Assembly (NCBI RefSeq): GCF_042237075.1 | Contig: NZ_JBCGDC010000009.1 | Coordinates: forward strand, 1-64,000 | Origin: Polymorphospora lycopeni | GTDB lineage: Bacteria > Actinomycetota > Actinomycetes > Mycobacteriales > Micromonosporaceae | Reading direction: 5' to 3' | Length of the DNA stretch: 64,000 bases | In this document: positions 44,001 through 53,200 of the stretch, piece by piece | How the letters are laid out: every line of letters begins with the position of its first letter | How positions within the stretch are numbered: position 1 is the stretch's first letter | Notes under the pieces: model-generated | The model's input: only the letters and a program-made list of their open reading frames with translations | Database searches by the model: none | Told to the model about the DNA's origin: nothing | Made by a program: the position numbers and the translations under genes

Positions 44001-47000
44001 CAGGGCGACCGCGCTGCTGGCGGCGAGCACCACCACCGGTACGTCGGCCGGCGGCCGGGGGACCGCCGGTTCGGCGGCCTCGACGACCAGGTGGGCGTTG
44101 GTGCCGCCGATGCCGAAGCTGCTCACCGCCGCCACCCTCGGCCGCCCGTCCGGCCAGGGGCGCGCCGTCGCGGGTACGTAGAACGGCGCCGGGTCGGGGC
44201 CGAGCCGTGGATTGAGGCGCCGGAAGTCGAGGTTCGGCGGAATCAGTCCATGATGGATGGACAGGACGGCGCGGACCAGGCCGACGACGCCGGCCGCCGC
44301 ACCGAGGTGGCCGATCTGGCTCTTCACCGAGGTGAGCGCGCACCGGCCCGACTCGGCGAGGTCGTACGCCTGGCGCAGCGCGGCCACCTCGACCGGGTCA
44401 CCCAACTCGGTGCCGGTGCCGTGCGCCTCGACGTAGCCCAGGTCGGCGCTGGACCGACCGCTGCGGCGCAGCGCGGCGCGGATCACCTCACGCTGCCCGG
44501 GGATCGACGGGGCGGTGTAGCCGAGCTTGTCGGCGCCGTCGTTGTTGACCGCCGATCCGGTGACCACCGCGTAGACGGTGTCGCCGTCGCGCCGGGCCAG
44601 CCGCAGCGGCTTGAGGACCACCACGCCGACCCCGCTGGCGCCGACGGTGCCGGCGGCGTCGTCGCTGAACGGCCGGCAGTGCCCGTCCGGCGAGAAGATG
44701 TGCTGCGGCCGGTAGCGGTAGCCGCCGGTCAGCAGCGGGTCGACCAGCACCCCGCCGACCAGCATCACGTCGCTGTCGCCCTGGCGCAGCAGGCCGGCGG
44801 CGACGTGTATGGCCACCAGCGAACTCGAGCAGGCCGCCTGCACGGTGAAGGCCGGCCCGGTCAGGCCCAGGTGGTAGGCGACCTTCGTCGCGAGGAAGTC
44901 CTTGTCGTGGTGCAGCGCCAACTGGAACTCGTCCGGCAGCCGGGCCGGGTCGCCCTCGCGCAGCATGGCCTGGAAGTACGTGTTCTCGCCGCAGCTCGCG
45001 AGCAGGCCGACCCGCTGCCCGGCCGGGTCGGCGATGCCGGCGTGCGCCAGCGCCTCGACACAGCTCATCAGCAGGTGCCGCTGCTGCGGGTCCATCAGCC
45101 GCGCGTCGGACCGGCTGATGCCGAAGTGCCCGGGGTCGAAGGCGAGCGGCCCGGCGAGCTGGCTGCGGGCCCCGACGAGGCCGTCGGCGGCGTCGAAGTG
45201 CTCGATCCCACGCTCGCCGGCCGCCACCATCGCCCAGAAGGCGGCCAGGTCGGCCGCGCCGGGCAGCCGTACGGCCATCCCGACGACCGCGACCGGCTCG
45301 TCCGCCGCCGGCCCGTTCACGGCGGCGACGGGTGCCGGCGCGGGCCCTCCCTCCAGGAACCGGGCCAGCCGACGGATGGTGACGTGCTCGAAGAGGTCGG
45401 GAATGGTCAGCGGCAACCCCTCGGCGACACACCGGAGGTGGAACCGCATCAGGCCGAGGCTGCCCGCGCCGCCGTCGAAGAAGCGCTGATCGGGACCGAT
45501 GGACACCCCGATCACCTCCTCGAACAGCCCGGCCAGCCGCGCCTCCAGCGCCGACAGGACCGGCGCCGAGACCGGCCGCGCCCGCAACTCCTCGCCCGGC
45601 GCGGCCAGCGCCCGGCGGCGGTCCAGCTTGCCGCTGGCCGTACGCGGCAACTCGGGCAGGTACCGGAAGCGGTCGACGCGCACGTACGCGGGCAGCAGCC
45701 CGGCCAGGTGGTCGGCCAGTTCCTCCGCGCCAGGCGGGGCGGTCCGGCATTCCAGGCAGCCGACCAGGTGCTCGCCGTCGCGTACGACGACCGCGTTGAC
45801 GACCGCCGGATGCCGCAGCAGCGCCGCCTCGACCTGCCCCAGTTCCAGCCGGTGGCCGCTCACCTTGACCTGCTGGTCGTCCCGGCCGAGATAGTGCAGC
45901 AGGCCGTCGCGGTCGAACCGGGCCTGGTCGCCACTGCGGAAGAAGTGGCCGAGGCCGGGCAGCTCGACGAACCGGGCCTCGTCGAGCGCCGGGTCGCCCA
46001 GGTAGCACGGCGCCACCAGCGGCCCACCGATCAGTAGCTGCCCGGGGCAGTCCGGCGGTACGACCTCGTCGGCCCCGTCGACGACCCGCAGCCACATGTT
46101 GGCGATCGGGCGCCCGATCGCCGGCCGGACCGGCCAGCCGGCCGGGTCACCGTCGAGGCACAGGCTGCTGACCACGTGTGTCTCGGTCGGCCCGTAGTGG
46201 TTGAACAGGCGGGCGCCGGGCAGCCCGGCGAACCAGCGCCGGATGCTGTCGGTGCACACCAGTTGCTCGCCGGCGGTGACCACCTCCCGCAGCCGCGCCG
46301 GGAACCGGCCGAGACGTACCCCGTGCTCGGCCAGGAGCTGCAACGCGACGTACGGCATGAAGATCCGCTCGATGCCGGCGCTGTCCAGGTGCTCCAGCAG
46401 CGCCGGCATGTCCTGCCGCCAGCCGCGTCGGGGCAGGTGCAGGGTGCCGCCGTCGCAGAGCGTGCCGAAGATCTCCTGGAAGGAGACGTCGAAGGAGAGC
46501 ATCGAGAACTGGAGGGTGGCCGCCCGTCCGGCCAGGCCACCGGCCTCGACCTGCCACCGCAGCAGGTTGCACAGCATGGCGTCGCCGACCCGCACCCCCT
46601 TCGGCGTGCCGGTGGAGCCCGAGGTGAACAGCGTGTAGAGCGGCCGGCCGGCGTACGACGGCGCGGGTGGGGTGGCGGTGCGGGCCAGTACGACCGGGTG
46701 GCGGGCGTGGGCGCCCGCGTCGATGGCGTCGAGGGCGGCCTCGTCACCGGGTGCCAGCAGCACGCACAGCGGGTCGACCTGGGCGAGGATCTGGCGCAGC
46801 AACGCCGGCGGATACGCCCGGTCGAGCGGCACGATGGTGAGGTTGAGCCGGGCCAGCGCCAGCAGCGCCACCACGTGCTCGACCGACGGCTCGAAGAACA
46901 GCGCGACGGCCGCGTCCCCGGCGGGCGCCGGATACCGCTGCGCGAGTTCGGCGGCGAGACCGCCGGCATACCCGTCGAGTTCGGCATAGCTGAGCCGGCG

Positions 47001-50000
47001 GTCACCGGCGACGAGCGCCGTGGCCGCCGCGTCGGCGCGTACCCGCCGGGCGAAGCCCTCGGCCACCGTCACGTACGCCAGCTCGGCGGACTCGCCCCGG
47101 CCGGGTTCCGGCAGCCCGCCCCGGTGCGCCCGCACCAGGTCGGCCAGGGTGGACGTGCCGCCGCCGGCCAGCGCGTCGAGGCCCTGCCGGAAGAGGTCGA
47201 CGAGCGCTGTCACGTCGGCCCCGTCGAAGTGGTCGCCGGCGTACTCCCACAGGCAGTCGAACCCGGCATCGTGCTCGACCACCGACAGGGTGAGCGGGCA
47301 CTTGGTGCCGGCCGGGGCCAGCCACACCGGCCGGGCCACGCAGCCGGGCAGCGCCAGCGTGGAGAAGTCGGTGTTGTCGAGGACGAAGAGAAAGTCGAAC
47401 AGCGGTGCGTCGGCGCCGAAGTCGTGGTCTTCGACGGCGTGCGCGAGCGCCACGTCCTGGGCGGCGAGCACCGGGCGCAGGGCGGCGGCCTGCCGCAGCA
47501 GTTGGGTGCGCAGTTCCTCGCGGGGCGCCAACGCCAGCGGCAGCAGCACGGTGTTGGCGAACATCCCGACGCTGGGCGCGAAGTCGCGCACCGGCCGGTT
47601 CGCGACCGGGCTGGCGACGCGTGGATGGGTCCGGCCGGTGACGCCGTACACGGCCCACGCGAAGCAGGCGAGCAGCAGATGGAAGCGGGTCAGCCCCAGC
47701 TCCGCGCCGACCCGGTCGAGCGCACTGCGGCGTACGGTGTCGACCGAGGTCTGGAGCAGGTGGTCGCCGGCCCCGTTCCGGAACGGTCGCAGCGGCGCGG
47801 CGACCTCGTCGATCCCGGCGTAGTGGTCCCGCAGCGCGGCCCGTCGCGCCAGATAGGCCGGCCGGGCGAACCAGTCGGCCTGCCAGACGGCGTAGTCGAG
47901 CGGCGTCGGCACGTCCGTCCCGGTGTCGACGCTCGTGCCGGTGTCGGCGTCCGTCGCAGCTTCGGCCGACGGTCCGGCCCCCGGCGATGGGTCGGCCAGC
48001 GCTGCCGCGTAGTCGGCGGACAGGGAGCCGAACAGCACGTCGAGCGACCAGCCGTCGACGGCGATGTGGTGCAGGTGCAGCAACAGCGTCCCGCCGTCGT
48101 CGCCGGGCAGCCAGTACGCCCGCAGCATCCGCGGCCGCGCCAGGTCGAACGGTACGGCGAACAGCGCCCGCGCCCGATCCTGCCAGCCGTCGTCCGGCTC
48201 CGGCCCGGGGGCGGCCCACGGGTCGTAGGGGGCGCCGACCTCCTGGAGCAGTCCCTCGGGCGCGGCCCGGAACCCGGTCCGCAGCGCCGGATGGCGGACC
48301 ACCGCCCGCCGCAGCGCCTGCCGCAGCGCCGCGACGTCGACCCGGCCGCGCAGCTCGAACGCCAACCCGACGTGATAGGCCCCGGACCCCGGCGACCGCT
48401 GCTGCAGCAGCCACAGCCGCTGCTGCTCGGAGGTGGCCGGCGCCGACCGCGCACGGGCGGGGGCGGCCGGCACCGGATACGGCGAACCGGCCACGCCCCG
48501 GGCCGCGTCGATCGCGGCGGCCAGCTCCGCGAAGTCGCCGCCCAGGACCGTCGCCTGCGACAGTTCCCCACCCCAGCGCCGCTGGACCTCGAAGCGCAGC
48601 CGCAGCGCCTTCAGCGAATCGCCGCCGCTGGCGATCCACCGGTCGCCCGGCCGCAGGTCCGGTACGCCCAGCACCTCGCCGGCCAGCGCCAGCACCTCGG
48701 CCTGCCACGCCGTCGCGGGCGTACCGTCGTCGTCGCCCCGCCACGGCGGATCGTCGCGGCCCAGCAGCGCGTCCTGGTCCACCTTGCCGTTCGCGTTCAG
48801 CGGCAGGGCGTCGACCAGATGGATCCGGTGCGGCCGCATGTACGCCGGCAGCGCCGCCGCCAGATGCCGATCCAGATCCACGAAGGACAGATCGGGACCG
48901 GCCACCAGATAGGCCAGCAGCTCGTTCACCCCGAGCGGCCCGCGCCGGGTGCACACGTACGCCTGGCGGACCGCCGGATGGGTGACGATCTGCCGTTCGA
49001 CCTCGCCCGGCTCGACCCGGAAACCACGGACCTTGACCTGCCGGTCGACCCGGCCGACGTATTCGATCCGGCCGGCGGTGTCCTGCCGCACCAGGTCGCC
49101 GGTGCGGTAGTACCGTTCCACCGACTCGTCCAGCCACGGCAGCCGGACGAACCTGCCGGCCGTCTCCGCCGGCAGGTTGCGGTAGCCGGCCGCCAGCGCC
49201 TCGCCACCGAGATACAGCTCGGCGACCTCGCCCGGCCCGGCGACCCGGCCACCGTCGACCACCAGCAGCGCGTCGGTGCCCGGCAGCACTCCACCGATCG
49301 GCACCACCTCCCCGGCGAAGTCGCGCGGGATCGGATGGCACAGGGCGAACGTCGTCGCCTCCGTCGGGCCGTACACGTTGAACAGCCGGGTGCCGCTGGC
49401 CGCGTTGGCGTCGTACCAGCGGCGGATCAGCCGCGCGTTGAGCTGCTCGCCGCCGACCAGCACCTGACCGACCCCGGCGAAGCAGTCCGGCACCCGATCG
49501 ACCACCGCGTTGAACAGCGCCACCGTGATGAACGCCGTGTCCACCCGCTCGGCCCGCAGCGCGGCGGCCAGCAGGTGCGGCGTCGCCACCGTCTCGTCGC
49601 CGAGGACCACGCAGCGGCCGCCGGTCAGCAGCGGCACCCAGACCTCGAAACTCAACGCGTCGAACGCCGGGTTCGACATGCAGGCGTACCGGGCCGCCGG
49701 CGGCAGCTCGAGGGAGCCCGGCCGGGCCTGCCGCAGGATGCCGGCGTCGCGTACCTCGACGCCCTTCGGCCGACCGGTGGTGCCCGAGGTGTAGAAGAGG
49801 AACGCGACCGGTGCGGGCGCCACCTCCGGCGGCGGCTCCCCACCGGCGCGCAACAGCCCGTCGACCGGCAGCGGCCGTACGCCGTCGGGCAGGTCGCCGG
49901 CTCCGTCGGAACCGTGGACCAGGGCGGTGACCGCCGCGTCGAGCAGCATGTGGCGCTGCCGATCGGGCGGACTCTGCCGGTCCAGCGGCACCACCGTCGC

Positions 50001-50231
50001 GCCCAGCCGCAGGATGCCGAGCATCGCGCAGACGAGCTGCCAGGAACGGGGGAGCCGGACCGCGACCGCCTGCCCGGGGCGTACCCCGGCGGCCCGCAGC
50101 GACCGGGCGACGGCGGCACTCCCGGCGTCCAGGTCGGCGTACCGTAGCCGCCGGTCGCCGTCGGACACCGCGACCGCGTCCGGCGTACGGCGCGCCTGGG
50201 CGAGCACCGCGCGGGCGAGGCCGGGCTCCAT
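41061..50231 (-). CDS. hybrid NRPS-PKS: A-PCP-C-A-PCP-KS-KR-ACP-TE, without AT
   Basis: A 3056-residue megasynthase. ATG 50231 has GGGAGG 4 nt upstream; the preceding GTG at 50234 is too close to it. Domains (rough residues): A1 1-505; PCP1 with GGDSL near 535; C 590-1010 with HHIAVDGWS near 722; A2 1040-1560 (TSGSTGTPKG near 1207); PCP2 near 1592, with GGAGSL; KS 1640-2065 (CSSSL near 1800, HGTGT near 1940, KSQIGHL); a linker with an Ala-Pro-Val-Glu repeat and no AT; KR 2250-2690 (GGTGGIGG near 2497, CSSMS and DYAAAN near 2620); ACP with LGADSL near 2764; TE with GWSFG near 2898. Catalytic residues look intact. It would condense two amino acids, add one ketide, reduce it and release the product. 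Malonyl loading must come in trans. It has no N-terminal C domain. Confidence 0.92.
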   Translation of the reverse strand: MEPGLARAVLAQARRTPDAVAVSDGDRRLRYADLDAGSAAVARSLRAAGVRPGQAVAVRLPRSWQLVCAMLGILRLGATVVPLDRQSPPDRQRHMLLDAAVTALVHGSDGAGDLPDGVRPLPVDGLLRAGGEPPPEVAPAPVAFLFYTSGTTGRPKGVEVRDAGILRQARPGSLELPPAARYACMSNPAFDALSFEVWVPLLTGGRCVVLGDETVATPHLLAAALRAERVDTAFITVALFNAVVDRVPDCFAGVGQVLVGGEQLNARLIRRWYDANAASGTRLFNVYGPTEATTFALCHPIPRDFAGEVVPIGGVLPGTDALLVVDGGRVAGPGEVAELYLGGEALAAGYRNLPAETAGRFVRLPWLDESVERYYRTGDLVRQDTAGRIEYVGRVDRQVKVRGFRVEPGEVERQIVTHPAVRQAYVCTRRGPLGVNELLAYLVAGPDLSFVDLDRHLAAALPAYMRPHRIHLVDALPLNANGKVDQDALLGRDDPPWRGDDDGTPATAWQAEVLALAGEVLGVPDLRPGDRWIASGGDSLKALRLRFEVQRRWGGELSQATVLGGDFAELAAAIDAARGVAGSPYPVPAAPARARSAPATSEQQRLWLLQQRSPGSGAYHVGLAFELRGRVDVAALRQALRRAVVRHPALRTGFRAAPEGLLQEVGAPYDPWAAPGPEPDDGWQDRARALFAVPFDLARPRMLRAYWLPGDDGGTLLLHLHHIAVDGWSLDVLFGSLSADYAAALADPSPGAGPSAEAATDADTGTSVDTGTDVPTPLDYAVWQADWFARPAYLARRAALRDHYAGIDEVAAPLRPFRNGAGDHLLQTSVDTVRRSALDRVGAELGLTRFHLLLACFAWAVYGVTGRTHPRVASPVANRPVRDFAPSVGMFANTVLLPLALAPREELRTQLLRQAAALRPVLAAQDVALAHAVEDHDFGADAPLFDFLFVLDNTDFSTLALPGCVARPVWLAPAGTKCPLTLSVVEHDAGFDCLWEYAGDHFDGADVTALVDLFRQGLDALAGGGTSTLADLVRAHRGGLPEPGRGESAELAYVTVAEGFARRVRADAAATALVAGDRRLSYAELDGYAGGLAAELAQRYPAPAGDAAVALFFEPSVEHVVALLALARLNLTIVPLDRAYPPALLRQILAQVDPLCVLLAPGDEAALDAIDAGAHARHPVVLARTATPPAPSYAGRPLYTLFTSGSTGTPKGVRVGDAMLCNLLRWQVEAGGLAGRAATLQFSMLSFDVSFQEIFGTLCDGGTLHLPRRGWRQDMPALLEHLDSAGIERIFMPYVALQLLAEHGVRLGRFPARLREVVTAGEQLVCTDSIRRWFAGLPGARLFNHYGPTETHVVSSLCLDGDPAGWPVRPAIGRPIANMWLRVVDGADEVVPPDCPGQLLIGGPLVAPCYLGDPALDEARFVELPGLGHFFRSGDQARFDRDGLLHYLGRDDQQVKVSGHRLELGQVEAALLRHPAVVNAVVVRDGEHLVGCLECRTAPPGAEELADHLAGLLPAYVRVDRFRYLPELPRTASGKLDRRRALAAPGEELRARPVSAPVLSALEARLAGLFEEVIGVSIGPDQRFFDGGAGSLGLMRFHLRCVAEGLPLTIPDLFEHVTIRRLARFLEGGPAPAPVAAVNGPAADEPVAVVGMAVRLPGAADLAAFWAMVAAGERGIEHFDAADGLVGARSQLAGPLAFDPGHFGISRSDARLMDPQQRHLLMSCVEALAHAGIADPAGQRVGLLASCGENTYFQAMLREGDPARLPDEFQLALHHDKDFLATKVAYHLGLTGPAFTVQAACSSSLVAIHVAAGLLRQGDSDVMLVGGVLVDPLLTGGYRYRPQHIFSPDGHCRPFSDDAAGTVGASGVGVVVLKPLRLARRDGDTVYAVVTGSAVNNDGADKLGYTAPSIPGQREVIRAALRRSGRSSADLGYVEAHGTGTELGDPVEVAALRQAYDLAESGRCALTSVKSQIGHLGAAAGVVGLVRAVLSIHHGLIPPNLDFRRLNPRLGPDPAPFYVPATARPWPDGRPRVAAVSSFGIGGTNAHLVVEAAEPAVPRPPADVPVVVLAASSAVALRADAGRIADYLAARPDTFRQVLRHLQAGRPAGRWRMAAGCADADAAVAWLRTAAAEVTPVEAAPVEAAPVDAVPIEAAPVAAAPVEVTGPAAGLVAAWLAGQAIRWPAGPAPAPWDFPPPSFELADFDFARATPPAGPPPAGPDPASSVTGPLPAPVAGPAGKEWPARLPEAEWLHQPHWVRWRHAGPVDVRRPVTLVVLAAEPVPPAAIRAFGAAYDRVVTVVAADRFSRAAPDSYRVDPADPDSLRRLLDALAGADIDWLHALPLAVTGPVGPDSLDRAYWACVDTPAALLAAVAGRPDRHRVRAWWLSYDAQPVTGDVRRPELGLLAGICEVAPQESAVDGHWLDLPSRDPADWAPALSALADLSARSDLPVEPAPPRRLALRDGYWWEQALLPVRPPAGPAPLPAGPAVYVVLGGTGGIGGSIAAWLLEQGDCRVILLARRGHLPAGLAPWADRVDVVAADLAETPADELVARLDAYTRRVDGVVHAAGVAAGGLVARRDPAAMRLATTGKIRGALLVERIVAHHRPAFAVYCSSMSAQFGGVGQLDYAAANGLLDGFARHRATGSGATARVVVDWDVWHEVGIARDALPTDARHRAHLAVGLSVAEGRRLFADALRLRLPHLLVCTTALDEARGFYAPPAVAPVAVPVVASRSATDELTKWLCHWLDVDRLDPAASLYDLGADSLLLLDLVDEVKERFGVGLALSQLSHRVSLNEVLDLLGETSPADGSAVPLEVWQAGHGRTLLCLVHPVGGDIQAYRSLVSELDPGLTVCLVADPALEHADQPAWSLTERAAHYHSALEARFPRDEWRWRLAGWSFGAWVALAMAARAEAEGQPADEVYLLDPPPPDAGPTFRAYDDERLEALFAHELGAVSGAGPAATAYVDGLARCCRANLASMADHTPPRLAATPARLWLAGRPTAGLPVLGAPDEQARRWRAHLPTLASWHRVDTTHYGIVEPETARTVAGIINEATR

Positions 50232-53200
50232 CACGCCTCCCGTACGGCTTGCCGGGCCGGAATCCGGTCTAGTTCGTCGCGCAGCAGGCCGGCCACCCGG
50301 AGCACCTCCGCGCTCTCCAGGATGTCCCAGTGGTCGCAGTGCACCTGCTCCAGCCGGAAGTCGGCGCCGCGCCGCCGCCAGAAGCCGCGTACCTCGGCCA
50401 GGAAGTCCTCGCCGCGCCCGGCGGTCGCCTGCAGAAGCACCAACCGGGCCGGCGACGGCAGCGTCGGATAGTCACGCATGGTGGTGCGGTTGTGGTTGTA
50501 GATCCGGTGGTACTGGTCGATCTGCCGGTCGTCGATCCCCGGATACATCCCGTTGAACTTGATCAGCTTGTCCCGGAACTCGGCCATGTCCACCGGCTCG
50601 ATCGCGGCCCGATGGGCCGGGTCGTCCGTGCCGAGGGTGTCCAGCAGGACCACGCTCAGCCCGGGATGCCCGGCCAGCGCCAGCCGCCGGCCCATCTCGT
50701 ACGCCACCAGCCCGCCGTACGACAGTCCGGTGAGGACGACCGGCCCGGACAGCAACGGCTCGACCTGGCGCAGATATGCCTCGGCCATCGCCTCGACCGT
50801 CGGCAGGAACTCCTCGCCCGGGTTCACCCCCGGCGACTGGATGCCGTACACGCCGACCGACTCGGGCAGGGCCTTGGCCAGCGACAGGTAGCAGAACGCG
50901 GTGCCGCCGGCCGGGTGCACGCAGATCACCCGGGCGCCGCCGTCGCCGGCCCGGAACTCGATCAGGTTGCTCGGCGGCCTACCCGACGTGCCCCGCCGCA
51001 GCCGGCCGCCCAGTGCCTCGATCGTCGGGTGCAGCATGATCTCGTGCACCGGCAGCGGCACGCCGAACTCCTCGCCGACGGCGTGTGCCAGCTTGATCGC
51101 CGAGATCGAGGTGCCGCCGATGTCGAAGAACGAGTCGCTGATGCCGATGTCCGGCTGGAGCAGCAGCCGCTTCCAGATCTGGTAGAGCGTCAGCTCGATC
51201 TGGTCGCGCGGGCTGGCCAGGTTGACCTGCCACGGCATGTTCACCCGCGCGAGCCGCAGCAGTTCGGCCCGGTCGAGTTTTCCGTTGGCGGTCTGCGGCA
51301 GGTGCGGCAGCTCCACGAACTGCGCCGGGATCATGTAGCCGGGCAGCCGTCGCGACAGTGCCGCCCGCCACTCGCTGTGCAGCAGCGGCGTCGCCTCGCC
51401 GCGGCCGACCCCGGCCACCAGCCGTGGCTCGCCGGCCGCGTCCCGGTCGACCAGCACCACCGCCTCGTGTACGTCGGGCCGGTCGAGCAGCGCCGCCTCG
51501 ATCTCGCCCAGCTCGATCCGGAATCCCCGCAGCTTGACCTGGTTGTCCCGCCGGCCGAGGTATTCGATGTCACCGTCGGGCAGGAAACGGGCCAGGTCAC
51601 CGGTGCGGTAGACGCGTTCGCCGGGCACGAACGGGTCGGCCACGAACCGGTCGGCGGTCAGCGCCGGCCGGCCCAGATAGCCGCGGGCGAGTCCGGCACC
51701 GCCGATGTAGATCTCGCCGGTCACCCCGACCGGCACCGGTTCCAGCCGCTCGTCCAGCAGGTAGACGCGGGTGTTGGCCAGCGGCCGGCCGATCGGGCAC
51801 TGCCGTGCCAGCGGCCGCGGGCCGAGGTAGGCGGTGCTGTAGACGGCGGTCTCGGTCGGCCCGTACCCGTTGAGCACCCGCAGGCCGGGCAGGACCTCCT
51901 GGATCCGGTGCAGGCCCTGCTCCGGCAGCGGCTCCACGCCGACCAGGAGCTGCCGCAGCGCCAGCCCGGCCAGCCGGGCCGGGTCCTCGTCGAGCCACCG
52001 GACGAAGGCCGGCGGCAGGTATGCCTGCACCACCCGGTGCTCGCGCAGCCAGCCCATCAGCGCGGCCGGATCGGCCCGCACCTCCTCCGGTACGAGGTGC
52101 AGGGCACCACCGGTGGTCAGCGGCAGGAAGATCTCCTGCACCGAGACGTCGAAGCCGATGCTCGACCACAGTGCCGCCGCCTCGCCGGGTACGGCGCCCA
52201 GCCGCGACACCCAGTGGTCGAGGAGATTGGCGATGCTGCCGTGGGCGACCGCGACCCCCTTCGGCCGACCGGTGGAACCGGACGTGTAGATCACGTACGC
52301 CAGGTCGGCGGCATGCGGGGCGACGCCGGGCGGCGCGTCCGACCGCCCCTCCGCCTCGACCGAGACGATGTCCTCGACCGTGATGCCCTCGGCCGCGATG
52401 CCGGTCCCGGAACCGGCCCCGGCACCGTCGGCGAGCACCAGCACCGGTGCCGCGTCGTCGACCATGCCGGCCAGCCGGGCCGGCGGCAGGGTCGGGTCCA
52501 GCGGCAGATAGGCGGCGCCGGCCTTCAGGATGCCCAGGATCGCGACGACCAGTTCGACGCCGCGCCCCGCGTGCAGGCCGACGACCTGGTCGGCACGTAC
52601 GCCCCGGGCGATCAGCGCGTGCGCCAGCCGGTTCGACCGCCGGTCCAGCGTGCCGTAGTCGAGCCGCCCGCCGGCACCGGCCGCGGCGAGCCGGTCCGGG
52701 TGCCGCCGCGCCCGCTCCCCGAACCGCTCAACCAGGCTGGACACGGTCACGGGCCGCCCGGTGCGGTTCCAGTCGACCACCTGCCGCCGGCGCTCGGCCG
52801 GCCCGAGCAGGCGCAGCGCACCCACCGGCACCGACGGGTCGGCGGCCACCTGCCCGAGCAGGCGTACGAAATGGTCGGCCATCCGGGCGACCGTCGCCGC
52901 GTCGAACAGGTCGGTGTTGTATTCGAAGGTGAGATGCAGCCCGTCGGCCTGTTCGGCCGCCTCGACCGACAGGTCGAACTTCGCCGCGCCGGTGCTGCTC
53001 GCCAGCGGCCGCAGCGCCAGATCCGGCAGGTCCACCTGCCCGCGCGGGATGTTCTGCAACACCAGCATCACCTGGAACAGCGGCGAGTAGCTGGTGTGCC
53101 GCTCCGGTTTCAGCGCGTCCACCAGCTGCTCGAACGGCAGGTCCGGATGGGCGTACGCGTCGAGCAGGTGCCGGCGTACGTCGGCCAGCAACGCCGCGAA

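Noticed and set aside
46176..50147. A plus-strand open frame of 1323 codons opposite NRPS3
   Set aside because: Antisense shadow of NRPS3 with no recognisable motif.
50232..50234. GTG 50234 as the NRPS3 start
   Set aside because: It lies 1 nt from the GGGAGG site; the next codon, ATG 50231, has workable spacing.
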